Below, in pieces: positions 24,123 through 33,952 of a stretch of DNA of 64,000 nucleotides. The notes beneath the pieces are model-generated. The model was not told the origin of the DNA. It saw only the letters and a program-made list of their open reading frames with translations, and made no database searches. This DNA comes from Erythrobacteraceae bacterium (GTDB lineage Bacteria > Pseudomonadota > Alphaproteobacteria > Sphingomonadales > Sphingomonadaceae): contig JAIYAM010000001.1 in NCBI GenBank assembly GCA_027489065.1, positions 1-64,000 on the forward strand, written 5' to 3'. Positions within the stretch are counted from its first letter, which is position 1. Each line of letters opens with the position of its first letter. The translations under genes and the position numbers were made by a program.

Positions 24123-24138
24123 TGTTTCACGTGAAACA
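24123..24138 (+). promoter_or_regulatory. parS-like site C TGTTTCACGTGAAACA
   Basis: Perfect 16-bp palindrome. Confidence 0.92.
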
Positions 24139-24146
24139 TGCGGTTG

Positions 24147-25562
24147 TCAGAGCGGCGTGAATGTCACCTTCAACCCGTCCTTGGGCTGCGGGATCGGCCA
24201 GTCCTGCCAATCGGGATTGTAGCCCTCGGCCGCCTCGATCCGGTAACGCTGGAGCAGCTGGGCGAGCAGGATCTTGACCTGCATGTAGGCGAAGTGGAGC
24301 CCGAGGCACATGTGCGCGCCCCCGCCGAAGGGCACCCAGGCATATTTGTGCCGCGCCTTCACAGCCTCGGGCGTGAAGCGCATCGGATTGAAAGAATGCG
24401 GGTTTTCCCAGTATTCTTCCGAGTGGTGGGTCCAGTGGATGTTGATCCCGACCATCGCGCCAGCGGGAATGCGGTAGCCGCCATATTCGAATTCCCGCAG
24501 CGCCCGGCGCGGCATCGAGGGCACCGGCGGGATCATCCTGAGCGATTCCTTGAACGCCATTTCGGTGAGATCGAGCTTCGCAAGGTCGTCGTAATCGAGC
24601 GGGCGCGGGTTGCCGTCGCCGTCCGGACCTCCGGTAACCGCAAGAATTTCCTCGCGAAGTTTCTCCTGCCACTCAGGATTGGTGGCGAGGTGATAGATCA
24701 GCGAGGTCGCCGAGGAGGTGATGGTGTCGTGCGCCGCCATCATCAGGAAGTTCATGTGATCGACCACCTCGTCGACCGGGAGTAGGGAACCGTCCTCGCG
24801 GGTGGCGGTGGCGAACTGGCTGAACATGTCCTGCCCGCCCCCTTCGGCACGGCGGCGCAGGGTCTCGGCGGTAAAGTAATCAACGAGATAGGCGCGCCCG
24901 TCGACGCCCTTCTTCATGCGGGTAAAGGGCAGCGGACGGCGCACCGGCGCGACCGAGGCCTGCACCATGTCGACGAAAGCCTCGTTGATCTTGTCGGCTT
25001 CAGGTCCCCACGGCAGGCCGATGAAGCTGTCCGCGGCAAGGTCGAGCGTGAGCTTCTTGATCGCCGGGTAGAACTCCTTCGGCCCCGCCCAGCCGGCCAC
25101 TTCACGCGCGATCCCGCGGTTCAGCGCGCCCGAATAGTGGCGCATCGGCTCGGGCTTGAAGGCGATGGAAAGTGCCCTGCGATCAATGCGATGGTGCTCG
25201 AAATCGATCAGCATCAGCCCCCGCGGGAAGAGCTGGTCGAGCACCGGGCCCCAGCCCTGCTCGGACGAGAAGATCTTGTCCTTATTGAACAAAAGCAGCT
25301 CGTTCGCCTCGGCACCGATCAGCGCCACCTGCCAGCCGCCGAAGGCGCGGTTCTTGTAGACCTTGCCGTGCCGCCGGATCATCCGCTCGGCGAAGGCATG
25401 CGGGTCGGCGAGCATGGTGAAGGTGTTGCCGACCACCGGCCAGCCCGCATCGCCCGGAATGTGCGCAAGATCGGCCTCGGTGAGGCGCAGCTCGCTCCAG
25501 TGGCGAGGCGCGCCTGCAGGGGCGGTATCAGCGGAACGCGGGGCTTCGGCGAGGGTGGCCAT
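24147..25562 (-). CDS. Cytochrome P450
   Basis: FKESLRMIPPVP (ExxR); heme motif WVPFGGGAHMCLGLHFAYMQVK; AAHDTITSS I-helix. Confidence 0.95.
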   Translation of the reverse strand: MATLAEAPRSADTAPAGAPRHWSELRLTEADLAHIPGDAGWPVVGNTFTMLADPHAFAERMIRRHGKVYKNRAFGGWQVALIGAEANELLLFNKDKIFSSEQGWGPVLDQLFPRGLMLIDFEHHRIDRRALSIAFKPEPMRHYSGALNRGIAREVAGWAGPKEFYPAIKKLTLDLAADSFIGLPWGPEADKINEAFVDMVQASVAPVRRPLPFTRMKKGVDGRAYLVDYFTAETLRRRAEGGGQDMFSQFATATREDGSLLPVDEVVDHMNFLMMAAHDTITSSATSLIYHLATNPEWQEKLREEILAVTGGPDGDGNPRPLDYDDLAKLDLTEMAFKESLRMIPPVPSMPRRALREFEYGGYRIPAGAMVGINIHWTHHSEEYWENPHSFNPMRFTPEAVKARHKYAWVPFGGGAHMCLGLHFAYMQVKILLAQLLQRYRIEAAEGYNPDWQDWPIPQPKDGLKVTFTPL

Positions 25563-25645
25563 GGGGGTCCTGATGCTCCGGTATGGGTTCGGATTCGCTA
25601 CTGACTCTGATGTAAATACGCGCGCCGGTCAATCCGGCCCGAGGC

Positions 25646-26680
25646 TCAAATCCAGCCGGCAAGCTCGCGCCGCAACATCGCGTCGATCATGGCGAGGCCG
25701 TGGTCCGAGGTGTTGAGGCAATCGAGCACCGCATAGTCCTCGCCCCCGTGCTCCAGAAATTCGTCGCGGCCTTCCAGGGCCAATTCCTCGAGCGTTTCGA
25801 CGCAGTCCGCTGCAAAGCCTGGCGCGGCGACCACCAGTCGCTTGGTGCCCTTGTCACCCTCGGCCATGAGCGTCGCGTCGGTCGAAGGCTCTAGCCATGC
25901 GGCCGGGCCGAAGCGCGACTGGAAGGTGGTCTCGAAACGCACGCCTGCGAACTGCCGGCGCGTCGCCAGCTCCTCGCGAAGAAGCCGCGCGGTCTTCGAG
26001 CAGTGGCAGTAATAGGGATCGCCCTTCTCGAGCGTCTGCTGCGGCATCCCGTGGAAGCTCAGCAGCATGACTTCGGGCGTGAAGGTCAGCGCCTCGACCT
26101 GCCGGGTGAGGTCGTCGGCGAGCGCGGCGATATAGGTCGGTTCGTCATGGTAGGGCGGCACGAAGCGCAAGGCCGGTTGCCAGCGCATCTTCTTCAGCAC
26201 CCGCGCGACCTCATCGAACACGGTCGCGGTCGTGGCGGCGCAATATTGCGGATACATCGGCGCGATCAGGATGCGGTCGCAGCCATCCGCCATCAGCGCG
26301 GTCAGCCGGCTTTCGATCGAGGGATTGCCGTAGCGCATCGCATAATCGACCGCGACCTTCTCGCCGAAGCGGCCCACCATGGCTTCGGCCTGGCGCGCGG
26401 TGATGTCGGCGAGCGGAGAGCCGCGCTCCGTCCAGATCTTGGCGTAAGCCTTGGCGCTCTTCTGGGGCCGGGTGTTGAGGATGATACCGCGCAGGATCAG
26501 CTGCCAGGCGATCGGCGGGATCTCGACGACGCGCGTGTCGGACAGGAACTGCTTGAGGTAGCGCTTTACGGAATCGGGGTCCGGCCCGTCGGGCGTGCCG
26601 AGGTTGATCAGCAATACGCCGATCTGGCCGCTTTTGGCGGGAGGGTGGTCGCCCGGAAGGCGCTGGGTCTGCCAGGTCAT
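25646..26680 (-). CDS. hemH: Ferrochelatase
   Basis: GVLLINLGTPDGPDPDSVKRYLKQFLSD; MYPQYCAATTATVFDEV; LLSFHGMPQ; FQSRFGPAAWLEP. Confidence 0.96.
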   Translation of the reverse strand: MTWQTQRLPGDHPPAKSGQIGVLLINLGTPDGPDPDSVKRYLKQFLSDTRVVEIPPIAWQLILRGIILNTRPQKSAKAYAKIWTERGSPLADITARQAEAMVGRFGEKVAVDYAMRYGNPSIESRLTALMADGCDRILIAPMYPQYCAATTATVFDEVARVLKKMRWQPALRFVPPYHDEPTYIAALADDLTRQVEALTFTPEVMLLSFHGMPQQTLEKGDPYYCHCSKTARLLREELATRRQFAGVRFETTFQSRFGPAAWLEPSTDATLMAEGDKGTKRLVVAAPGFAADCVETLEELALEGRDEFLEHGGEDYAVLDCLNTSDHGLAMIDAMLRRELAGWI

Positions 26681-26759
26681 GACCCGCCTAACGCCTGCCG
26701 CGCGTTTCGTATCCGGGCGGCGGCGAATGCCTGCCCGCGCTGTGGCAAATTTGTCGGGG

Positions 26760-29045
26760 TCATATGCCGTCCGAAAGTAGTGGCAGGCGGCGCAGGCGCA
26801 AGCCCGTTGCCGAATAGAGTGCGTTGGCGATGGCGGGCGGGGCGACCACCGCGCCGAGTTCGCCGGGGTCGGCGGGGGCGGCGTCGCTGGCGAGAAACTC
26901 GATGCGCATCTCCGGACAGTCGGCGAGACTCGGAAGGCCGAGCGCCGCGTCGCTGTCCGCCTCTGGCATGCCGGCGCGCAGCCGCAGCGGATTGCCGAGC
27001 GCGATGCCGATGCCGAACACCAGGCCCCCCTCGATCTGCTGGCGGGCAATGTCGTGATTGACGATCCGGCCAATATCGACGGCTGCCGAAAGCCGGATCA
27101 CCCGCACGCCCCCTTCACCCTGCCGCGCGGTGGCGACGCAGGCGATGCGGGCAGCATCCGGCCCGTCGCCGATGCGCGCGCAGGCGAGGCCCTGACCGCT
27201 GCGGTCGACCCCGCCGTCCCACTCGGCAAGGCTGGCGGCGCGCTGGAGGCAGGCGGCAAGCCGCACATCGCCGCCGAGCATCGACATGCGATAGGAGAAC
27301 GGCTCGCGCTTGGTCTTGGCTGCGATCTCGTCGATGAAGCTCTCGATCGCGAAGATGGTCGGGCCGTGGGCATTGCCGCGCACGCGACCCACGGGCAGGC
27401 CGATCTCGGCAGGGATGTGCTCCACCAGCAGCGCGGGGATCTGGTAGGGCGGGACGGCGCCCTCGCAGGCAAGCGGGTCGGGCTTGCCGGAGGTCTCGCG
27501 AATCGCCGCAGCGGGCGTGAGGTTGTCGAACAACCGCTTGCCGAACTCGAGCGCCGAGGGCGGCGTGGCGATCCGCACGCGCACTGCGTCGATCGTCCCG
27601 TCCCCGCGTTTGGCGAGCTGCGCGCCGAGCAGCAGCCAGGCGGGCGCGCGCGGACGGGCACGGACCAGCTCGTCGCGGCGGGGCCAGGTGAGCTGCACGG
27701 GGCGTGGTCCGTCTTTGGCGAGTTCGCGGGCGATGAGCGCGATCTCGATGGCGTGGTCATGCTCAAGCCGCGCGTCGAAACTTCCGCCGGCGGGCATCGG
27801 ATAGAGCGCCACGTCCTCCACTGCGATGCCGATCGCCCGGGCAGCGGCAAGCCGGGCCTGCTCGGGCGCCTGCGAGGCGATCCACAGATCGAGCCGCCCG
27901 TCCTCGTAGCGCGCTGCCGCCGTCGCAGTCTCGAGCGGAGCGGCATAGGCGGGCTCGACCTCGTAGCGCCGCCCGATGTCGACCCGCTGGAGCGCCGCGC
28001 CGCCGTATCCGGTCTCGGCGATCACATGAGCCTCGCCCGCCGTCAGCAGCGTGTCGAGCTTGGCGGCAATATCGGTGCTGTTGACCGGCGCGGCCGTAGT
28101 CCAGCGCGGCTTCATCGCCTCGAGCGCGGCTTGCGCGCTCCACCAGGTGTCGGCGGCGACCGCGATCCAGCGCTTGCTCTGGACGATCCCGGCGATGCCC
28201 CGGATCCCCGCGAGCCCCTTGGAATCGAACCCGGCAAGCTCCGATCCCTCGACCGGCCCGTGCCGGATCGAGGCGAACACCATGCCCGGCAGGCGCACGT
28301 CGCCGGCGAAGCGATAGGAGCCATCGACCTTGGAAGGCAGGTCGATACGCGGGTAGGCGGGCGCGCCGTCGACATCGGCGGGCAGCGGCTTTTCGCGCAG
28401 GGGCTCGGGGCGCAGCGGCGGCGGATCGGGCGGCGTAACCTCTGCGGCTTCCTCGGCAAGTTCGCCGAAGGTGGCGCGGTTGCCCGCGTGGGTGACGAAG
28501 CCGCCCTCGACCTCGCATTCCTCCGCAGCGACGCCCCAGCGCGATGCGGCGGCCTCGGCGAGCATCGCCCGCGCGGCGGCGGCGGCCTCCCGGCAAGGCA
28601 TCTCGTAGGCGGCGAGCGACGTTCCGTCAGCGGTCGCGTTAAAGCGGCGGCTTTGCGCAAAGCGGGCCGCGATCAGGTCGTCGGCGGCCGCGTTGAAGCC
28701 GGCGAACGCCGGGTCCCACAGCGCCATCCACTTCTTGGCGAGCGGGATGTTGGCATAGGCGCCCGAGACCGGCGCAGGTTCGACCGCCACCTGCCGCCAG
28801 TCCGCACCCAGTTCATGGGCGACGATCTGCGGCAACAGCGTGGTGATCCCCTGCCCCATCTCGAGCTGCGGCACCGCGACCGTGACCACGCCGTCCTTGG
28901 CGATCTTCAGCCAGGCACCGAACACGTACTCGTCGCTCGCTGCCACCAGCGGCGTGCGGTAGCTGCGCGGCATCAGCCACCAGGCGACGACCAGGCCGCC
29001 GCCCGCCGCCGCTCCGACCAGCAGTCCGCGCCGGGTCACCGCCAC
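26760..29045 (-). CDS. Xanthine dehydrogenase/isoquinoline 1-oxidoreductase family molybdopterin-binding large subunit
   Basis: Tat-like N-term MAVTRRGLLVGAAAGGGLVVAWW; VPQLEMGQGITTLLPQIVAHELGADW; IRHGPVEGSEL; C-terminal SAAVDIGRIVNHDIARQQIEGGLVFGIGIAL. Confidence 0.88.
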   Translation of the reverse strand: MAVTRRGLLVGAAAGGGLVVAWWLMPRSYRTPLVAASDEYVFGAWLKIAKDGVVTVAVPQLEMGQGITTLLPQIVAHELGADWRQVAVEPAPVSGAYANIPLAKKWMALWDPAFAGFNAAADDLIAARFAQSRRFNATADGTSLAAYEMPCREAAAAARAMLAEAAASRWGVAAEECEVEGGFVTHAGNRATFGELAEEAAEVTPPDPPPLRPEPLREKPLPADVDGAPAYPRIDLPSKVDGSYRFAGDVRLPGMVFASIRHGPVEGSELAGFDSKGLAGIRGIAGIVQSKRWIAVAADTWWSAQAALEAMKPRWTTAAPVNSTDIAAKLDTLLTAGEAHVIAETGYGGAALQRVDIGRRYEVEPAYAAPLETATAAARYEDGRLDLWIASQAPEQARLAAARAIGIAVEDVALYPMPAGGSFDARLEHDHAIEIALIARELAKDGPRPVQLTWPRRDELVRARPRAPAWLLLGAQLAKRGDGTIDAVRVRIATPPSALEFGKRLFDNLTPAAAIRETSGKPDPLACEGAVPPYQIPALLVEHIPAEIGLPVGRVRGNAHGPTIFAIESFIDEIAAKTKREPFSYRMSMLGGDVRLAACLQRAASLAEWDGGVDRSGQGLACARIGDGPDAARIACVATARQGEGGVRVIRLSAAVDIGRIVNHDIARQQIEGGLVFGIGIALGNPLRLRAGMPEADSDAALGLPSLADCPEMRIEFLASDAAPADPGELGAVVAPPAIANALYSATGLRLRRLPLLSDGI

Positions 29046-29048
29046 CGG

Positions 29049-30056
29049 TCAGATTGTCCCGGTGTCGAGCCAGCGGGCCAGCCGCTCGGCAATGGCGACG
29101 AAGGGCGCGGCTTCCTCGCCCTCGCCAGAAGCCGGGGGCTCGCCCTTGTCACCGGCGATGCGGGTGGCGAGGGTCAGCGGCACGCGGCCGAGGAACGGGA
29201 TCTCGAGCGCGGCGGCGAATTTCTCGACCCCGCCATGCCCGAAGGGATCGCTGATCTCGCCGCAATGCGGGCAGGCGTAGCCAGCCATGTTCTCGACGAG
29301 GCCGATGATCGGCACCTCGCCCTGCTCGAACAATTGCCCCGCGCGCGCGGCGTCGATCAGCGCGAGGTCCTGCGGGGTCGAAACCAGCACCGCGCCGTCG
29401 GGCTTGTGGGCCGACAGCATCGACAATTGCACGTCGCCCGTGCCCGGCGGGAGGTCGAGCAGCAGCAGGTCGGTCTCGCCCCAGTCGGCATCGATCAGCT
29501 GCGTCAGCGCCTTGCCGGTCATCGGCCCGCGCCAGGCGAGCGCTTTTCCTGGGGCGACGATGTGGCCCATCGAGAGCACCTTCACGCCGTGCTTGCTGTC
29601 GATCGCCACCAGCTTGTCGCCGTCGGGCGTCGCCGCGGGCTTGATGCCCTCGGTGGCGAGCAGCTTGGGCTGCGAAGGACCGTAGATGTCGCCGTCGATC
29701 ACGCCGACGCGGCGGCCCATCCGGGCGAGGGCGACAGCGAGGTTGGTGGTCAGCGTCGACTTGCCGACCCCGCCCTTGCCGGATCCGACCGCGATCAGGC
29801 GGCGGCGGCGGCGTTCTCCGGTCAGCGCGATGCGGACCTCGTCGATTCCCGGGAGCGGCTGGAGCGCGGCGGTGATCGCGGCTTCGAGCTCGGCGCGGGC
29901 CGCATCGGACAGGTCACCCGCCTCGGCAACGATCACCGCACGGCGCTGAACGATCCGCGCCGAACGCAGGCGATGGTTGATTGCGGGGGTCAGGGCGGCG
30001 CGAATGGCCGCCTCCTCGGCTTCAGGCTGGCGGGGCGGTTCGGGCGGGTTGCTCAT
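29049..30056 (-). CDS. Mrp/NBP35 family Fe-S carrier P-loop ATPase
   Basis: IAVGSGKGGVGKSTLTTNLAVALA; VGVIDGDIYGPSQPKLL; ENMAGYACPHCGEI. Confidence 0.95.
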   Translation of the reverse strand: MSNPPEPPRQPEAEEAAIRAALTPAINHRLRSARIVQRRAVIVAEAGDLSDAARAELEAAITAALQPLPGIDEVRIALTGERRRRRLIAVGSGKGGVGKSTLTTNLAVALARMGRRVGVIDGDIYGPSQPKLLATEGIKPAATPDGDKLVAIDSKHGVKVLSMGHIVAPGKALAWRGPMTGKALTQLIDADWGETDLLLLDLPPGTGDVQLSMLSAHKPDGAVLVSTPQDLALIDAARAGQLFEQGEVPIIGLVENMAGYACPHCGEISDPFGHGGVEKFAAALEIPFLGRVPLTLATRIAGDKGEPPASGEGEEAAPFVAIAERLARWLDTGTI

Positions 30057-30131
30057 GGCGGCACGCCTCTAACAGGAAATTCACGCAGCGAACCCCTGTT
30101 TTTCGCCGGAACGCGTGCCTATAAACAACTC

Positions 30132-31271
30132 ATGCAGAGAATGGACGGCTGGAGAGAGCGTCTTGGTGCGGGCCTGAAAGGTCTAGCCATGGCTGGCAAG
30201 AACAACCCCTGGGGCGGCGGATCCGGCGGCGACGGGCCGTCGGGCGACGATGGTGCGGGCGGCAGTGATGGCGGCGGGCCGCGCAATCCGTGGCTCCCGG
30301 GCAGCGGTGAACCCGGCAAGCGGCGCTCGGCCAGTATCGAGGATATCTTCAAAAGCCGAGGCCCCGAAGGCCCGCGCCGCGCCGGCGGCGGGCCGAGCTT
30401 CCGCCTGCCCGAACGCGGCGACGGCAAAAGCTGGCTGCCGGTAATCATCGGCGGTGTCGCCCTCATCTGGGTCGGCGTCAGCAGCGTCCACTTCATCCAG
30501 CCCGGCGAACAGGCCGTGGTGACATGGTTCGGCGGCAAGTACTCGCACGAGCTCAATTCCGGCACCAACTTCACCGCACCCTGGCCGATCCAGCAGGTCG
30601 AGAAGGAAAACGTCACGCAGGTGCGGCTCGAAGAGGTGCCCGGCACCAAGACCGAAAAGCTGATCCTGACCGGCGACCAGAACCTTGTCGATCTCAGCTA
30701 CCTGATCCGCTGGAACATCTCTGATCTGACGCTCTACAAGTACCAGCTCAGCGATCCGCAGAATGCGCTGCTCGAGATCGGCGAGGCGGCGATGCGTGCT
30801 GCCGTCGCTCGGCAGAAGCTCGATACCGTGCTTACCGGCGAAGGCCGTGCCGAAATCGAGCAGGATGTGCGCGCAGCGATGCAGGCGCGTCTCGATGCCT
30901 ATCGGTCGGGGATCGCGGTGCAGGGGATCGAGATCAACAAGGTCGATCCGCCCTCGCGGGTCGAGGAAGCCTTCAAGGACGTTTCCTCCGCGCAGCAGGA
31001 TGCCGACGCGGCGATCAATCGCGCTCGCGCGGTCGCCCAGCAGGTGCTTGCCCGTGCGCAGGGTGACGCGCGCGAATTCGACGACATCTACGCCGAGTAC
31101 AAGCTCGCACCCGAAGTGACACGCCGCCGCCTCTATTACGAGACCATGGAGCAGATCCTGTCCAAGACCGACAAGACCATCGTCGAATCCGGCAACGTGA
31201 CGCCTTACCTGCCGCTTCCCGAACTCAAGCGCCGCGCCCAGGCCGCGCCGCCGCAGCCGCAGGGGCAGTAA
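30132..31271 (+). CDS. hflK: FtsH protease activity modulator HflK
   Basis: NPWGGGSGG..., VSSVHFIQPGEQAVVTWFGGKYSHELNSGTNFTAPWPIQQVEKENVTQVR; SPFH domain. Confidence 0.93.
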   Translation: MQRMDGWRERLGAGLKGLAMAGKNNPWGGGSGGDGPSGDDGAGGSDGGGPRNPWLPGSGEPGKRRSASIEDIFKSRGPEGPRRAGGGPSFRLPERGDGKSWLPVIIGGVALIWVGVSSVHFIQPGEQAVVTWFGGKYSHELNSGTNFTAPWPIQQVEKENVTQVRLEEVPGTKTEKLILTGDQNLVDLSYLIRWNISDLTLYKYQLSDPQNALLEIGEAAMRAAVARQKLDTVLTGEGRAEIEQDVRAAMQARLDAYRSGIAVQGIEINKVDPPSRVEEAFKDVSSAQQDADAAINRARAVAQQVLARAQGDAREFDDIYAEYKLAPEVTRRRLYYETMEQILSKTDKTIVESGNVTPYLPLPELKRRAQAAPPQPQGQ

Positions 31272-31275
31272 GGTC

Positions 31276-32121
31276 ATGAACAACGTGCTTCAGAACTACA
31301 AGGCCATCGCGATCGCCGCCATCGTGCTGCTGGTGGCGCTGCTCGCCAGCGTGGTGATCGTCCCCGAGACCCATCAGGGCGTGGTGGTGCAGGCCGGTAA
31401 GCCGGTGCGGGTGTTCAATCGCTTTCGTCCCGATGCGCCCTATGGCCAGACGGGCGCCGGGCTGGTGCTGCGCATTCCGTTCCTCGAACAGGTGCAGCTG
31501 ATCGACCGCCGCGTGCTCGACCTCGACATGGAGCGCACGCAGGTGCTCTCCAACGACCAGCAGCGGCTTCAGGTCGATGCCTATGCGCGCTACCGCATCA
31601 TCGATCCGGTCAAACTCGTCGAAAAGGCCGGGACAGAGGCGCAACTCGAATCGCAGTTGCTGCCCATTCTCACCTCGGTGCTGCGCCAGGAGCTGGGTCG
31701 GCGGCCGTTCTCGGCGCTGATCAATGCCGAGCGCGGAACGGCGATGACCAACATCACGCGCTCGCTCGACCAGCAGGCACGCAATTACGGCGCGCAGGTG
31801 CTCGACGTGCGGATCAAGGCCGCGGACCTGCCCGAGGGCCGCCCGCTCGATGCCGCTTTCACCCGCATGGAAACCGATCGCCAGGAGGAAGCCGCGACGA
31901 TCCGTGCCGCCGGCCAGCGTGATGCGCAGATTATCCAGGCCGAAGCCTCGGCCCAGGCGGCCAACATCTATGCTGAGGCCTATGGCAAGGACCCGAAGTT
32001 CTACGACTTCTACCGCGCCATGCAGAGCTATCGCCAGACGTTCCTTGTCGGTGAAGGTCAGAGCAGCATGGTTCTGTCGGATGACAGCGAGTATTTCCGC
32101 CAGTTCAAGGGCGACCGCTGA
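31276..32121 (+). CDS. hflC: Protease modulator HflC
   Basis: SPFH protein directly downstream of hflK; VVIVPETHQGVVVQAGKPVRVFNRF; FYDFYRAMQSYRQTF. Confidence 0.95.
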   Translation: MNNVLQNYKAIAIAAIVLLVALLASVVIVPETHQGVVVQAGKPVRVFNRFRPDAPYGQTGAGLVLRIPFLEQVQLIDRRVLDLDMERTQVLSNDQQRLQVDAYARYRIIDPVKLVEKAGTEAQLESQLLPILTSVLRQELGRRPFSALINAERGTAMTNITRSLDQQARNYGAQVLDVRIKAADLPEGRPLDAAFTRMETDRQEEAATIRAAGQRDAQIIQAEASAQAANIYAEAYGKDPKFYDFYRAMQSYRQTFLVGEGQSSMVLSDDSEYFRQFKGDR

Positions 32122-32292
32122 TCGACCAAGCGCCGATGGATGCCGCCGAACGTTCGCCGCGTTCAATCGGCGTTCAGCGGCGCGGGAGGCATTTGAGGCG
32201 GCCGTTGCGGCTATCGGATCGGCACCGCTAAAGGTTTCAGGAACGGCGCGGGACCCTCGCGCATTTCCGGCAAGGATAAGGACCAAGAGGAC

Positions 32293-33837
32293 GTGAACAA
32301 AGTGCGCTATGTATACGGACTGACGAGCGCGCTGCTGGTGGGCGGCGCTGCCATGTCGCTGATCACCGGCTCGCCGCTCGGCGCGCAGGTCGCCCAGAAC
32401 GACGATGCTGTGATGAACAAGGTGGTGCCGGTCGCCGGTGCCCCCGCCAGCTTCGCCGACCTGACAGCACAGCTTGCTCCGGCAGTGGTCAACATCTCAA
32501 CCCGCCAGCGGATCGAGGTTGCCAACAATCCTTTCGCCGGCACCCCCTTCGCCGACCTCTTCAACGGACGGCAGGGCAACCCCGGAGGCAACGGCGCCCC
32601 GCAGACCCGGGAGGCGCAGTCGCTCGGCTCGGGCTTCATCATCTCGGCGGACGGGATCGTGGTCACCAACAACCACGTGATCTCCCCCCCAGACACCCGC
32701 GCCAAGCTGGAAGCGATCACCGTGACGCTTCCTGACGGCACCGAATACGAGGCCGACCTGATCGGCTCCGATGCGGCGTCCGACCTCGCGGTGCTCAAGA
32801 TCCGCGCCAACAAGACCTTCCCCTTCGTCAAGTTCGGCGATTCGAGCTCTGCGCGGGTCGGTGATTGGGTGGTCGCGATCGGCAACCCCTTCGGCCTCGG
32901 CGGCACGGTGACCAGCGGGATCATCTCGGCGGTCTACCGCAACACCGGTCAGGGCGGCGCCTATGACCGCTACCTGCAGACCGATGCGAGCATCAACCGG
33001 GGCAACTCGGGCGGCCCGCTGTTCGACATGCGCGGAAATGTGATCGGCATCAACAATGCGATCTTCTCGCCTTCGGGTGGGAGCGTCGGGATCGGCTTTG
33101 CGATCCCCGCCGAGATCGCCGCGCCGATCGTCGACAAGCTGCGCAGCGGTCAGGAAATCCAGCGCGGCTACCTCGGTGTGCGGCTCCAGCCGATCGACGA
33201 GGATTTCGCGACTTCGCTCGGCCTGCCCAAGCGTCGCGGCGAGCTGGTGCAGGTGGTCGAGGACGACAGCCCGGCCGGCCGCGCGGGCCTCAAGCCGGGC
33301 GACATCGTCATGAAGGTCAACGGCAAGGACGTGAGCCCCGAGCAGACCGTCTCCTATACCGTCGCCAATCTCCAGCCGGGCGCCAAGGTGCCGGTCGAAC
33401 TGCTGCGCGACGGCCAGCGGCTCAACCTCACCGTCACCCTGGGCAAGCGCCCGACCGAGGCCGAGTTGCAGAGCCAGGCCCAGACCTTCGACCCTGAAGC
33501 CGACGAGCCGATGGCGCCGGGCACCTCGGACAGCACGATCGAGCAGAAGCTCGGGCTGCAGGTCACGCCGGTCACCCCCGCGATCGCCCGCTCGCTCGGC
33601 GTGGCCATCGACATCAAGGGCGTGGTGATTGCCGCGGTCGACCAGAACTCCGACGCCGCGCGCAAGGGCCTAGCCCGGGGCGATCTGATCCTCTCGGCGA
33701 ACTACCAGGCGACCCCGACGGTCGAGGCGCTGCTCGCGCAGGTCAAGGCGGCGACCGAGGCCAAGCGCGACGCGATCCTGCTGCGTGTCCAGCGTCGCAA
33801 CAACCCGCCGGTGTTCATGGCGCTGCGACTGCGCTGA
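32293..33837 (+). CDS. Do-family periplasmic serine endopeptidase (DegP/DegQ-like)
   Basis: GSGFIISADGIVVTNNHVI; DLAVLKIRANKTFPFVKFGDS; INRGNSGGPLFDMRG; two PDZ domains. Confidence 0.96.
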   Translation: MNKVRYVYGLTSALLVGGAAMSLITGSPLGAQVAQNDDAVMNKVVPVAGAPASFADLTAQLAPAVVNISTRQRIEVANNPFAGTPFADLFNGRQGNPGGNGAPQTREAQSLGSGFIISADGIVVTNNHVISPPDTRAKLEAITVTLPDGTEYEADLIGSDAASDLAVLKIRANKTFPFVKFGDSSSARVGDWVVAIGNPFGLGGTVTSGIISAVYRNTGQGGAYDRYLQTDASINRGNSGGPLFDMRGNVIGINNAIFSPSGGSVGIGFAIPAEIAAPIVDKLRSGQEIQRGYLGVRLQPIDEDFATSLGLPKRRGELVQVVEDDSPAGRAGLKPGDIVMKVNGKDVSPEQTVSYTVANLQPGAKVPVELLRDGQRLNLTVTLGKRPTEAELQSQAQTFDPEADEPMAPGTSDSTIEQKLGLQVTPVTPAIARSLGVAIDIKGVVIAAVDQNSDAARKGLARGDLILSANYQATPTVEALLAQVKAATEAKRDAILLRVQRRNNPPVFMALRLR

Positions 33838-33860
33838 TCGCTCGCTGACAGCACAACAGC

Positions 33861-33890
33861 AAAGGCGCCGGGAGCGATCCCGGCGCCTTT
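33861..33890 (+). terminator. Rho-independent terminator after the degP-like gene
   Basis: AAAGGCGCCGGGA-gcga-TCCCGGCGCCTTTT, 13-bp perfect stem. Confidence 0.9.
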
Positions 33891-33936
33891 TCGTTTGCGC
33901 CAAGCCTTGCCGCCGCGAGGCTCCCTGCCCATCCGA

Positions 33937-33952
33937 TGTTTCACGTGAAACA
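33937..33952 (-). promoter_or_regulatory. parS-like site D TGTTTCACGTGAAACA
   Basis: Perfect palindrome; strand assigned from the flanking array polarity. Confidence 0.92.

Noticed and set aside
27054-30131. Upstream portion of the 1405-aa plus ORF that ends in HflK
   Set aside because: Antisense to the molybdo-oxidase and mrp genes; only the last ~380 aa are HflK, so the rest is a shadow extension.
24139-33936. Chromosomal replication origin in the polarity-flip interval
   Set aside because: No DnaA-box cluster, AT-rich stretch or typical origin genes (dnaA, hemE, parAB) seen; kept only as a hypothesis to test by GC skew.
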